Assembly: GCA_029624765.1 (NCBI GenBank)
Contig: JARSSO010000022.1
Span: forward strand, 1-64,000
Length of the DNA stretch: 64,000 bases
Reading direction: 5' to 3'
Source: Candidatus Contendibacter sp.
GTDB taxonomy: Bacteria; Pseudomonadota; Gammaproteobacteria; Competibacterales; Competibacteraceae
How positions within the stretch are numbered: the stretch's first letter is position 1; each line of letters opens with the position of its first letter. Below, in pieces: positions 17,924 through 26,901 of the stretch. The position numbers were made by a program, and so were the translations under genes. The notes under the pieces were generated by a model that saw only the letters and a list, made by a program, of their open reading frames with translations, ran no database searches and was not told where the DNA came from.

Positions 17924-19489
17924 TCAGCGGCGCGCGCGCAGCCGCTCCTCGTAAGCGCGGGCGAATTCGCGACCGAACAGTTCGTTGAAATCATCCTCGG
18001 CTTCCCGGGCGATGGCCTCGTATTCGCTGGTGAACAAATCCCAATATTTGGCCTTGCGGCTGGCGGGTAGGATGCTGTCGAGCACGGTCTGTTGCAAGCG
18101 GGTTTCCAGGTTGTCCGGGTCGAACCGTTCGAGCAGGCGGTTGAGGGCGGTCTGGACGCCCGCCCAGACCGCCACCTGGTGATCCTTGATATCCTTGAAA
18201 CCTTCGCGCACGGCCTGTACCGGCGACATGTAGGCGTCCTTCTGGCGGATCAGGAGCAGGGTCATGATCTCTTCCGGGCCGAGCGGCGGCTGGCCCGGCG
18301 GCGTCTTGAGCGGGTTGTTCTCGGTCGGGCCGATCGTGGTCCGATCCAGCCGGAATTCTCCCTTGACGTCGCCGCGGGCGAGCAGGATGTCCGTCAATCC
18401 CTGCACCGTTTCGCGGAAGATCGCCCCGAGGTTGGTCGCGATTTCGAGCCACCGTTCGGCGGGCGGCCGCGCGTGGGGCAAGCCCGCGCTTTTCAGGAAA
18501 GCCTGTATCAGAGTCGCGGCGTCTGGTCCGGCGGGTCCGGCGGCGGCCGGCGCGGGGGGCGTCGGGGGTTCGGCGGCGACCGGCGCGGGGGGCGTCGGGG
18601 GTTCGGCGGCGGCTGGCGCGGGGGGTTGGGGATGCGCCGGTCTCGGTGGGGGCTCGACCCGAACCGGCTCGGGCGGCGGCGGGGCAATTTCGGCCGCCGG
18701 CCGCGGGGTTGCCGGAGCGGCCGGCGGCGCCAGCCACCAGTCGTCGGGGATGAGGGGCTCGACCGGCTCGGCGACTGGCGCCGGGGGGATGTCGGGCATC
18801 GCCGGGGGAGATTCGGACTCGGCGTGGGGTGCGATCGGGGGAGGAGCTTCAGCCGGCGCCAGCTCGGGAACCGGCGGCTCGGGGGGGGATTTGGCCGCCA
18901 GCTCAGGCGGTTCGAAAAAGGCCCGGTCCGGGGTGAGCAGATCGGGCGGCGGCTCGGTGGCCACGGCGCCCTTGGCGGGGCGTCCACCCGGAGGCTGGAG
19001 ATTCAGGTGATCGGGCTCTTCGGCCAGCAGGTCGGCGAAGGACGGCTGGCCCAGGGCGGCCGCGCCGCCGTCCAGACTGGCCACGCCGGCGGCGGGCAAG
19101 CCTCGCGGCGCCAGCACGACATCGGTAATGGGGCCCTCCGGCTCGGCTTCCGCCAGTTCCTCCGCGCCGGGAAGCAGGCTCGCTTCGATCTCGTATTCGC
19201 CCAGAACGAAGTGGTCGCCGTCCCTGAGCCGGATCGTCTGATTGCGCGGGATCCGTTGTTCGGAGTCGTTGAGGAACGTGCCGTTGGTGCTGGTGTCGGT
19301 GAGGAAGTACCCGCCGTCCTGGTAATGGACGACGCAGTGATTGCTGGACAGGATGCGCTCCGGATCCTGCAGGATCCAGCCGTTCTGCGCCGCGCGGCCG
19401 ATGTTCAGGGAGCCGCGGTCCAGAATCTTGGTGGTCTCCTGACCAGGAGAAAGCCGCTGAAAGCTAGTGATGGTCAATTTCAGGGGCAT
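17924..19489 (-). CDS. tagH: T6SS FHA-domain protein TagH (Fha/ImpI)
   Basis: 521 residues from the ATG giving MPLKLTITSFQRL; the frame is open for 117 bases more, but the FHA fold begins at this methionine. The FHA domain (about 1–105) has the phosphothreonine-binding loops GR (31–32), SSNH (48–51) and TSTNGT (66–71). A long Pro/Ala/Glu-rich linker (about 150–345) with near-repeats of the PTPPAP type connects to the C-terminal T6SS-FHA domain (about 350–521; EIMTLLLIRQKDAYMSPVQA). In P. aeruginosa the orthologue is phosphorylated by PpkA and triggers apparatus assembly. It heads the leftward arm, divergent from tssA. Confidence 0.92.
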   Translation of the reverse strand: MPLKLTITSFQRLSPGQETTKILDRGSLNIGRAAQNGWILQDPERILSSNHCVVHYQDGGYFLTDTSTNGTFLNDSEQRIPRNQTIRLRDGDHFVLGEYEIEASLLPGAEELAEAEPEGPITDVVLAPRGLPAAGVASLDGGAAALGQPSFADLLAEEPDHLNLQPPGGRPAKGAVATEPPPDLLTPDRAFFEPPELAAKSPPEPPVPELAPAEAPPPIAPHAESESPPAMPDIPPAPVAEPVEPLIPDDWWLAPPAAPATPRPAAEIAPPPPEPVRVEPPPRPAHPQPPAPAAAEPPTPPAPVAAEPPTPPAPAAAGPAGPDAATLIQAFLKSAGLPHARPPAERWLEIATNLGAIFRETVQGLTDILLARGDVKGEFRLDRTTIGPTENNPLKTPPGQPPLGPEEIMTLLLIRQKDAYMSPVQAVREGFKDIKDHQVAVWAGVQTALNRLLERFDPDNLETRLQQTVLDSILPASRKAKYWDLFTSEYEAIAREAEDDFNELFGREFARAYEERLRARR

Positions 19490-19656
19490 GACGCGATGTC
19501 CGTTGACAGGGAAGCCGCTTTGCGCGCTGGCGCGAAACTCCTCGAACCGAAGGAAAGTATCGGATTGTTCACAACGCAGTCTATACCGCCCGCGCAATCG
19601 CGCCAAGCGGGGTTATACTCTGGACCCATGGCCATAACCAAACCAGGCGTGCAACG

Positions 19657-20718
19657 ATGAGCGTGATAGACATCGAGGAGTTGCTCGGCGAGATCGTCGC
19701 CGCCGCGCCCTGCGGCGAGGATCTTGAGTACGACCCGGCCTTCGCCGAGCTGGAGAAGCTTGCGCAGGAAACTCCGGAACGCCAGTACGGCGACACCATC
19801 ATCCCGGCGGAACCACCCGACTGGCGTGGCGTCCGGAAAGCGGCGCTGGCCCTGTTCGAACGCACCCGGGATTTGCGGGTGGCGGTGTATCTGACGCGTG
19901 CTCTGCTGCAGGTCGATGGCCTGGCCGGCTTCGCCGACGGGTTGGCGCTGGTAGACGGTCTGATCGAGCGGTACTGGGACACTGTTTACCCCCAGCTCGA
20001 TCCCGAGGATGACAACGATCCGACCCTGCGGATCAACACCATCGTGGCGTTGTGCGATCCGGAAACCACCCTGCGGGCCCTGCGGGAAACGCCGCTGGTC
20101 AGTTCGCGCGTGCTCGGGCGGTTCGGCCTGCGCGATATCCAGATCGCCGCTGGCGTGTTGACCCCGGTGGCGACCGATGACCAGGCGGAATTGCCGACCC
20201 CGGCCAAGATCGATGGCGCATTTCAGGAGGCTGGCCTGGAGAACGTGCAGGCCGTCGCGGCGGTGGTGGTGGAGGCCATGGCGCGGGCCGAACGGATCGA
20301 AACCCAACTGACCGATCGGATCGGCGTGACCCAGGCGCCGGACCTGAGCGCGCTGGTTGGGGTGCTCAAGGAAATTCGCCAGGTATTGGCCGAACAATTG
20401 CAACAGCATGGCGCGGGCCCGGTCGGCGAGGCCCCGACAACCGAGGTGGCGGCTGCGGGTTTGTCCGAAGGCGGTGGCGGTGGCGGGCAGCGGCTGGTGG
20501 TGGGCGAAATCGCCAGCCGCGAAGACGTCATTCGGATGCTGGACCGGATTTGTGAATACTTCAACCGCCACGAGCCTTCCAGCCCCGTGCCCTTTTTGTT
20601 GAAACGCGCCCGGAGTCTGGTCACCAAGGACTTCATGGCGATTTTGAACGATCTCGCGCCCGGCGGAACCGAGCAGGCGAACTTGATTTTCGGTATCCAG
20701 AGTGAGAATTCCGGCTAG
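19657..20718 (+). CDS. tssA: T6SS protein TssA
   Basis: 353 residues with the ImpA N-terminal domain (about 10–130): PCGEDLEYDPAF, PPDWRGVRKAALALFERTRD and GLIERYWDTVYPQLDPEDD. The C-terminal part has a Gly-rich bend (SEGGGGGGQRL) followed by SREDVIRMLDRICEYFNRHE, the ending seen in short TssA proteins. TssA binds the baseplate, primes sheath polymerisation and stays at the distal sheath end. It starts the rightward arm, divergent from tagH; a TATACT −10-like box lies about 40 bases upstream but without a matching −35. No strong ribosome-binding site is seen before the ATG. Confidence 0.94.
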   Translation: MSVIDIEELLGEIVAAAPCGEDLEYDPAFAELEKLAQETPERQYGDTIIPAEPPDWRGVRKAALALFERTRDLRVAVYLTRALLQVDGLAGFADGLALVDGLIERYWDTVYPQLDPEDDNDPTLRINTIVALCDPETTLRALRETPLVSSRVLGRFGLRDIQIAAGVLTPVATDDQAELPTPAKIDGAFQEAGLENVQAVAAVVVEAMARAERIETQLTDRIGVTQAPDLSALVGVLKEIRQVLAEQLQQHGAGPVGEAPTTEVAAAGLSEGGGGGGQRLVVGEIASREDVIRMLDRICEYFNRHEPSSPVPFLLKRARSLVTKDFMAILNDLAPGGTEQANLIFGIQSENSG

Positions 20719-20806
20719 CGACTATACTCAAAGTAGTTGACCGATGGGCTAGGTTACCGCCGGGTAGCCGCCATGGCGTGATTTAAGTGAGAGAGGAGAT
20801 ATTTCG

Positions 20807-21328
20807 ATGGCGATGAGCAGTCAGAAATTCATTGCTCGCAACCGAGCGCCGCGCGTGCAAATCGAGTACGACGTCGAGGTGTACGGTTCGCAGAAAAAGG
20901 TCCAGTTGCCGTTCGTGATGGGCGTGATGGCCGATCTGTCCGGCAAGCCGGCTGATCCGCTGGCGCCGGTGGCCGACCGCAAGTTCCTTGAGATCGACGT
21001 GGACAATTTCGACAGCCGCATGAAGGCGATGAAGCCGCGCGCGGCGTTCCGGGTGCCCAACACGCTGACCGGCGAGGGGGAGGTGAGCGTGGATCTCACC
21101 TTCGAAAGCATGGACGATTTCTCCCCGGCCGCGGTGGCGCGCAAGGTGGATTCCTTGAACCGCCTGCTCCAGGCCCGCCAGCAGCTCACCAACCTGATGA
21201 CCTACATGGACGGCAAAACCGGCGCCGAGGAGCTGATTGCCAAAGCCCTCAACGATCCAAGCCTGTTGCAGGCGCTGGCGACGGCCCCCAAGCCCCAGGA
21301 ACCGGCGATGCCCGCCGCCGAGGAGTGA
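20807..21328 (+). CDS. tssB: T6SS small sheath protein TssB
   Basis: 173 residues, typical TssB (VipA/ImpB). Family motifs are NRAPRVQIEYDVE, LPFVMGVMADLSG, KFLEIDVDNFDSRMKAMKPR and LLQARQQLTNLMTYMDGK. TssB and TssC form the contractile sheath around the Hcp tube. A clear GAGAGGAG ribosome-binding site precedes the ATG, and tssC follows after 6 bases. The C-terminal helix that interacts with ClpV is intact in length. Confidence 0.97.
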   Translation: MAMSSQKFIARNRAPRVQIEYDVEVYGSQKKVQLPFVMGVMADLSGKPADPLAPVADRKFLEIDVDNFDSRMKAMKPRAAFRVPNTLTGEGEVSVDLTFESMDDFSPAAVARKVDSLNRLLQARQQLTNLMTYMDGKTGAEELIAKALNDPSLLQALATAPKPQEPAMPAAEE

Positions 21329-21334
21329 TGAACC

Positions 21335-22831
21335 ATGGCCGAAACCAGTCCGAGCGCCCAGGCGCAGCCTGAAATCCAGACGCTGGAAGCCAGCGACTTT
21401 TCCTCGCTGTTGCAGCGGGAGTTCAAACCCAAGTCCGATCAGGCCAAGGAGGCGGTCGAGAGCGCGGTCAAGACCCTGGCCGAGCAGGCGTTGCAGTACA
21501 CGACACTGATTTCCAAGGATGTGCTCAAGTCGATCGAGTCGATGATCGCGGCCATCGACCGCAAGCTGACCGAACAGATCAATCTGATCATCCACCATCC
21601 GGATTTCCAGCAGCTTGAAAGCGCCTGGCGCGGCCTGCACTATCTCGTCAACAACACCGAAACCGACGAGATGCTGAAAATCCGGGTGATGAACATCTCC
21701 AAGAACGAGCTGCGCAAGACCCTGCGCAAGTTCAAGGGCACCGCCTGGGACCAAAGCCCGCTGTTCAAGAAAGTCTACGAGGAAGAGTACGGCCAGTTCG
21801 GTGGCGAGCCGTTCGGGTGCCTGGTGGGCGACTACTACTTCGACCACAGTCCGCCGGACGTGGAATTGTTGCGGGAGATGTCCCAGGTCGCGGCCGCTTC
21901 GCATACCCCATTCATCGCCGCCGCCGCGCCCACGGTGATGCAGATGGATTCCTGGCAGGAGCTGAGCAATCCGCGCGATCTGACCAAGATCTTCCAGACG
22001 CCGGAATACGCCTCCTGGCGGTCGCTGCGCGAATCAGAGGATTCCCGCTACATCGGCCTGGCGATGCCGCGGTTTCTGGCGCGGCGGCCCTACGGCGCGA
22101 AATCCGATCCCATCGAGGAGTTCGATTTCGAGGAAGACGTGGAGGGCGCCGATCACCACAAGTACACCTGGGCCAATTCGGCCTACGCGATGGCGACCAA
22201 TATCACCCGCGCCTTCAAGCTCTATGGTTGGACGACCCGGATTCGCGGCATCGAGTCCGGCGGCGCGGTGGAATATCTGCCGACCCATACCTTCCCGACC
22301 GATGATGGCGGCGTGGACATGAAGTGTCCGACCGAGATCGCCATCAGCGACCGGCGCGAGGCGGAACTGGCCAAGAACGGCTTCATGCCGCTGATTCACA
22401 AGAAAAACAGTGACTTCGCCGCCTTCATCGGCGCGCAGTCGCTGCAAAAACCGACCGAGTACGACGATCCGGACGCGACCGCCAACGCCAATCTGTCGGC
22501 CCGGCTGCCGTATCTGTTCGCCGTGTGCCGGTTCGCGCACTATCTGAAATGCATGGTGCGCGACAAGATCGGCTCGTTCAAGGAGCGGGAATCGCTCGAA
22601 CGCTGGTTGCAGGAGTGGATTTACAACTACGTGGACGGCAATCCCGCCATTTCCAGCGAGGAAACCAAGGCGATGAAGCCCTTGGCGGCCGCCGAGGTGG
22701 TGGTGCAGGAAGTGGAAGGCAATCCGGGCTATTACACCTCAAAGTTTTTCCTGCGCCCGCATTACCAGTTGGAAGGTCTGACCGTATCGCTGCGGCTGGT
22801 GTCCAAACTGCCCTCGGTCAAGGGCGCCTGA
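21335..22831 (+). CDS. tssC: T6SS large sheath protein TssC
   Basis: 498 residues, full-length TssC (VipB/ImpC). Recognisable stretches are FQQLESAWRGLHYLVNNTET, FGCLVGDYYFDHSPPDVELL and the C-terminal GYYTSKFFLRPHYQLEGLTV. It is the main structural sheath subunit and pairs one-to-one with TssB. It follows tssB after 6 bases. A 242-base gap with its own promoter separates it from hcp. Confidence 0.97.
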   Translation: MAETSPSAQAQPEIQTLEASDFSSLLQREFKPKSDQAKEAVESAVKTLAEQALQYTTLISKDVLKSIESMIAAIDRKLTEQINLIIHHPDFQQLESAWRGLHYLVNNTETDEMLKIRVMNISKNELRKTLRKFKGTAWDQSPLFKKVYEEEYGQFGGEPFGCLVGDYYFDHSPPDVELLREMSQVAAASHTPFIAAAAPTVMQMDSWQELSNPRDLTKIFQTPEYASWRSLRESEDSRYIGLAMPRFLARRPYGAKSDPIEEFDFEEDVEGADHHKYTWANSAYAMATNITRAFKLYGWTTRIRGIESGGAVEYLPTHTFPTDDGGVDMKCPTEIAISDRREAELAKNGFMPLIHKKNSDFAAFIGAQSLQKPTEYDDPDATANANLSARLPYLFAVCRFAHYLKCMVRDKIGSFKERESLERWLQEWIYNYVDGNPAISSEETKAMKPLAAAEVVVQEVEGNPGYYTSKFFLRPHYQLEGLTVSLRLVSKLPSVKGA

Positions 22832-22934
22832 CCCGACGCGATTGAGCGGGCCAGAGTGGGTGGACGGAAAGCCCATTCTGGTCCGGCGGACGGTGCAATA
22901 AGAAAATAGTCTTTTAAAACAATTAATTGACTTT

Positions 22935-22950
22935 TGGCACACGATGTGCT
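22935..22950 (+). promoter_or_regulatory. Sigma-54-type promoter upstream of hcp
   Basis: TGGCAC (22935–22940) and GTGCT (22946–22950) have the invariant GG and GC dinucleotides exactly 10 bases apart, as in the −24/−12 consensus TGGCAC-N5-TTGCW. It lies about 125 bases before the hcp ATG in an AT-richer stretch. Sigma-54 control of hcp is known in Vibrio and Pseudomonas T6SSs; no enhancer-binding activator gene is seen in this window. Confidence 0.6.
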
Positions 22951-23073
22951 TTATCTGTAAGCGACGACGGAACTCACAGTCTTTCGCGTTGAATCAGAGT
23001 TGCGAGAGCGCCGTTGATCGAAGCGACGGGTTGAACCGTTCCCAATGTTTGCACCACATGCGAGGAAACGAAG

Positions 23074-23559
23074 ATGGCTGACTCATTTCTGAAGATTGGC
23101 GACGTGAAGGGCGAATGCAAGGACTTCGAATACAAGGAATGGATCGAGGTACTGAGCTGGTCCTGGGGCGCGTCGCAACTGGGCACCGCCGGTCACGGTA
23201 CCGGCCTGGGCGCCAGCAAGGTGAACATGCAGGACTTCCACTTCACCATGCATTTCTGCGGGGCGTCGCCGGAGCTGTTTTTGTCGTGCGCCTCGGGCCA
23301 CCACTATCCGGAGGCGACGCTGGTCATGCGCAAGCCGACCGGCAAGGAAGGCGGCCAGGCGAAATTCCTGGAGTTCAAATTCAAGGATGTCTTGGTCAGC
23401 AGTTACCAGACTGGCGGTGCCGGCGAGGGCCTGCCGGTTGAGAGCCTGTCCCTGAACTTTACCTCGGTGACGCAGGAATACTTCACCCAGGATGCGAAGG
23501 GCGCGACCAAGTCGGCCGGCAAGTCGGGCTGGGATGTCAAGACCAACAAGAAGATGTAA
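23074..23559 (+). CDS. hcp: T6SS tube protein Hcp
   Basis: 161 residues, usual Hcp1 length. The start MADSFLKIGDVKGECKD, the central SWSWGASQLGT and HFTMHFCGASPELF, and the late SLNFTSVTQEYFTQD match Hcp of the Hcp1 class. Hcp hexamers stack into the inner tube, are secreted, and can carry effectors in the lumen. A GAGGAAACGAAG sequence precedes the ATG. It has a long separate leader with a sigma-54-type promoter, which fits the high dose of Hcp that the machine needs. Confidence 0.97.
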   Translation: MADSFLKIGDVKGECKDFEYKEWIEVLSWSWGASQLGTAGHGTGLGASKVNMQDFHFTMHFCGASPELFLSCASGHHYPEATLVMRKPTGKEGGQAKFLEFKFKDVLVSSYQTGGAGEGLPVESLSLNFTSVTQEYFTQDAKGATKSAGKSGWDVKTNKKM

Positions 23560-23670
23560 CCGCGGAAGTTGGACTGTTCCCGGTTGCGATTCGGCTCCGC
23601 GCGTTCGGAAGACCCCAAAGGTTCGGATGCGCGGCGTTTCCTTCACTCGTGAAGATAGGGAGGGCGCCGC

Positions 23671-24513
23671 ATGATGCCAGCCGAGCAGAGCCTACGCGAA
23701 GGGCGGGTGCGCGACGCCCTGGCCGAGTTGCAGGCCCAGGTGCGCAAGGAACCCGCCAACGCCAAGTACCGTATTTTCCTGTTTCAACTGCTGGCGGTGC
23801 TGGGGCAGTGGGAGCGGGCGTTGAACCAGTTGAACGTGCTGGGCGAGATGGACGCTTCGTCGTTGCCGATGGTGCAGACCTACCGCGAGGCCATCCGCTG
23901 CGAACTGCTGCGGGCGGACGTTTTCGCGGGCCGGCGCTCGCCGCTGGTGTTTGGCGATCCCGCGCCCTGGGTGGCGTTGGTGCTGGAAGCGTTGCGCCTG
24001 ACCGCGGAGGGTCACCCCGCCGAGGCTCGGACGGTGCGCGACCAGGCGTTCGAAGCGGCGCCGGCGACGGCCGGAACGCTGGATGGCCAACCGTTTGCCT
24101 GGCTGGCCGATGCCGACCCCCGCCTGGGGCCAATGCTGGAGGTCGTCGTCAACGGCCGCTATTACTGGATTCCATTCCAGCGGATTCGAACCATCGTGCT
24201 GGAACAGCCCGCCGATCTGCGGGATTACGTTTGGACGCCGGCGCGGTTTACCTGGGCCAACGGGGGTGAAACCGTCGGCTTGATTCCAGCGCGCTATCCC
24301 GGTTCCGAGGCCAGCGCCGATCCACTGGTACAACTGGGACGCAAGACCGAATGGCAAGAAGGCGAGGCTGAAACCTGGCTGGGGCTGGGTCAGCGGCTGC
24401 TGGCGACCGATCAGGGCGAATATCCGCTGCTGGATATTCGGCGCATCGAGTTGAATACCGAGGAAAGTCCAGTGGAGGAAGCTTCCTCCGAAGCGGGCGG
24501 TGGCGATGGCTGA
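23671..24513 (+). CDS. tagJ: T6SS accessory protein TagJ (ImpE family)
   Basis: 280 residues. The ImpE/TagJ family pattern is visible: the N-terminal helical part ALAELQAQVRKEPANAKYRI with FLFQLLAVLGQWERAL, and a C-terminal domain with GRYYWIPFQRIRTIVLEQP and ADLRDYVWTPARFTWANGG. In P. aeruginosa TagJ interacts with TssB and helps ClpV recruitment; it is absent from many clusters. It overlaps tssE by 14 bases, so the two are probably translationally coupled. The start with a second in-frame methionine (MM) leaves one residue of uncertainty. Confidence 0.9.
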   Translation: MMPAEQSLREGRVRDALAELQAQVRKEPANAKYRIFLFQLLAVLGQWERALNQLNVLGEMDASSLPMVQTYREAIRCELLRADVFAGRRSPLVFGDPAPWVALVLEALRLTAEGHPAEARTVRDQAFEAAPATAGTLDGQPFAWLADADPRLGPMLEVVVNGRYYWIPFQRIRTIVLEQPADLRDYVWTPARFTWANGGETVGLIPARYPGSEASADPLVQLGRKTEWQEGEAETWLGLGQRLLATDQGEYPLLDIRRIELNTEESPVEEASSEAGGGDG

Positions 24514-25024
24514 ACTGACGCCGAAGGAGCGGTTGCAGCCCTCGCTGCTGGATCGGTTGACCGACGACGAGCCGGATCGCCAGCAGGAATCCCGGGAACA
24601 GCGGGTGCTGTCGATGAACCGGTTGCGCGAGAGCGTCTTGCGCGACTTGGCTTGGCTGTTCAACGCCAGCCGGATGGTGGACGACCAGGAGGTTGAGCGC
24701 TATCCCTTCGCCGCCCGGTCGGTGATCAATTACGGGCTGCCGCCGCTGTCGGGCGCCACGGCCCGCAGCCTGGACGTGAGCGAGTTGGAGCGGAACCTGC
24801 GTCAGGCGATCGCCGATTTCGAGCCGCGGATTTATCGCAACTCGCTGCGCGTCCAAGCGGCGCTGACCGAGGAGCGCATGAGCCACAACGCCTTGACCTT
24901 CGAGGTCGAAGGCGACTTGTGGGCGCAGCCGATCCCGTTGCAATTGTATCTGAAGACCGAAATCGATCTGGAAAGCGGTCAGGTCAAGGTCGAGGAATCC
25001 TCCAGCCGGACTCGGGAGCGCTGA
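24500..25024 (+). CDS. tssE: T6SS baseplate wedge protein TssE
   Basis: 174 residues with the gp25-like fold: LRESVLRDLAWLFNASR, YPFAARSVINYGLPPLSG and LRQAIADFEPRIYRNSLRV. TssE is the phage gp25 homologue that nucleates the sheath on the baseplate. The N-terminus overlaps tagJ, and the stop TGA overlaps the tssF ATG. A second methionine two codons in is an equally good start. Confidence 0.95.
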   Translation: MAMAELTPKERLQPSLLDRLTDDEPDRQQESREQRVLSMNRLRESVLRDLAWLFNASRMVDDQEVERYPFAARSVINYGLPPLSGATARSLDVSELERNLRQAIADFEPRIYRNSLRVQAALTEERMSHNALTFEVEGDLWAQPIPLQLYLKTEIDLESGQVKVEESSSRTRER

Positions 25025-26901
25025 TGGATCCGCGCCTGCTCGAATACTACAACCGCGAATTGCAGCACCTGCGCGAGCTGGGCGGCGAATTCGCCCGGGA
25101 ATTCCCCAAGATCGCCGGCCGGCTGGGGCTGGAGGGGTTCGAGTGCGCTGACCCGTATGTCGAACGGTTGCTGGAAGGATTCGGGTTTCTGGCGGCGCGG
25201 ATACAGCTCAAGATGGACGCCGAGTTCCCGCGTTTCACCCAGCACCTGCTGGAAATCATCTATCCGCATTATCTGGCGCCGACGCCGTCGATGGCGGTGG
25301 TCCAGTTCCAGCCCGATCCGACCGAGGGTGCGTTGGAAAAAGGCTTTGTGGTTCCGCGGGGTGGCGAACTGCGCAGCATTCTGGGGAGAGGCGAGCAGAC
25401 GCCGTGTGAATACCGGACCGCGCACGATGTCACGCTTTGGCCGCTGGAACTGGTCGAGGCCCAGTATTTCGCGGGCCGGGAACCCGTGGCGCAGTTGGAG
25501 CCGGCGGATCTGGCCCGGGTACGGGCCGGGGTCCGATTGCGCCTGCGCACCACGTTGCCGGATTTGCCCATCGGCAAACTGGCGCTGGATCACCTGGAAC
25601 TGTTCCTGTACGGCAGCGAAGTCCTGCCGGGGCGGCTTTACGAACAATTGCTGGCGAATACCACGCTGGTGGTCGCCCGGCCGGGCGAGCGGCCAGCGCC
25701 CTGGTACGAAAAAATCCCGGGGAGCGCGATCCGGCGGTTGGGCTTCGAGGATGAGCAGGCGCTACTGCCGTGTCCGCCACCGTCCTTCCACGGTTACCGG
25801 TTGCTGCACGAGTATTTCGCCTTTCCGCAACGCTATCTGTTCGTGGAACTGAACGGGCTGGGATCGGCGGCGCGGCGCTGCTCCGGGCGTGAGCTGGAGG
25901 TGCTGGTCCTGTTCAATCGGGCCGACCCGGTGCTGGAGAACGCGGTGACCGCCGCCAATTTCGCGCTGTTCTGCACGCCCGCCGTCAACTTGTTCCCCAA
26001 GCGGGCCGACCGCATTCACCTGAGCGATCAGGTCGCTGAGCATCATGTGGTGGTGGATCGTACCCGGCCGATGGATTTCGAGGTGGCTCAGGTGACCGGC
26101 GTCACCGGCATCGGCGCGGAGAACGAGGAACAGGATTTCCTGCCGTTCTACGCCAGCTATGACCGGCTGAGCCAGCGCGACCGGCGTTCGTTCTACACGG
26201 TGCATCGTCTGCCGCGCCGGCTGTCCGACCGGCAGCGACGCCACGGGCCGCGTTCCAGCTATGTCGGCAGCGAAACCTATCTGGCGCTGGTGGACGCCGA
26301 CGAAACGCCCTATCGCGGCAGCCTGCGGCAACTGGCGGTCACGGCCTTGTGCACCAATCGGGACTTGCCGCTGCACATGCCGGTCGGTCGCGGCGACACG
26401 GATTTTACCCTGGCGTCCGGAGCGCCGGTCGAGTCGGTGCGCTGCCTGGCCGGCCCCACGTCGCCGCGACCGTCCCCGGCCCACGGCGATACCGCCTGGC
26501 GACTGATCAGTCATCTTGCCTTGAATTATCTGTCGCTGGCCGACAGCGACACCCGCCAGGGCGCGGTGGCCTTGCGGGAGTTGCTGGCGCTCTATGGCGA
26601 TCTGGCCGACGCCGCCGTGCGCAAGCAAATCGATGGGGTGTGTTCCGTTCAGGCCACGCCGATCACCCGGCGGGCGCCGATACCCGGTCCCATCGCCTTC
26701 GCTCGGGGTCTGGAGGTGGCGGTGACCCTGGACGAGAATGCGTTCGAAGGGGTGGGCAGTTTCATTCTGGGCGCGGTGCTGGAGCAGTTCTTCGCCAAGT
26801 ACACCTCCATCAACTCCTTTACCGAGACGGTCGTCAAATCGACCGAACGGGGCGAGATCATGCGATGGCCAGCCCGGATCGGACGGCGGCACACGTTTTA
26901 G
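25024..26901 (+). CDS. tssF: T6SS baseplate protein TssF
   Basis: 625 residues from the ATG that overlaps the tssE stop. The family N-terminus MDPRLLEYYNRELQHLRELG is followed by FAREFPKIAGRLGL and the conserved HLLEIIYPHYLAPTPSM. The C-terminal part contains the usual NLFPKRADRI and a final LGAVLEQFFAKYTSINSFTE. TssF and TssG form the (TssF)2–TssG wedge of the baseplate. Its last 37 bases overlap tssG in another frame. Confidence 0.96.
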   Translation: MDPRLLEYYNRELQHLRELGGEFAREFPKIAGRLGLEGFECADPYVERLLEGFGFLAARIQLKMDAEFPRFTQHLLEIIYPHYLAPTPSMAVVQFQPDPTEGALEKGFVVPRGGELRSILGRGEQTPCEYRTAHDVTLWPLELVEAQYFAGREPVAQLEPADLARVRAGVRLRLRTTLPDLPIGKLALDHLELFLYGSEVLPGRLYEQLLANTTLVVARPGERPAPWYEKIPGSAIRRLGFEDEQALLPCPPPSFHGYRLLHEYFAFPQRYLFVELNGLGSAARRCSGRELEVLVLFNRADPVLENAVTAANFALFCTPAVNLFPKRADRIHLSDQVAEHHVVVDRTRPMDFEVAQVTGVTGIGAENEEQDFLPFYASYDRLSQRDRRSFYTVHRLPRRLSDRQRRHGPRSSYVGSETYLALVDADETPYRGSLRQLAVTALCTNRDLPLHMPVGRGDTDFTLASGAPVESVRCLAGPTSPRPSPAHGDTAWRLISHLALNYLSLADSDTRQGAVALRELLALYGDLADAAVRKQIDGVCSVQATPITRRAPIPGPIAFARGLEVAVTLDENAFEGVGSFILGAVLEQFFAKYTSINSFTETVVKSTERGEIMRWPARIGRRHTF

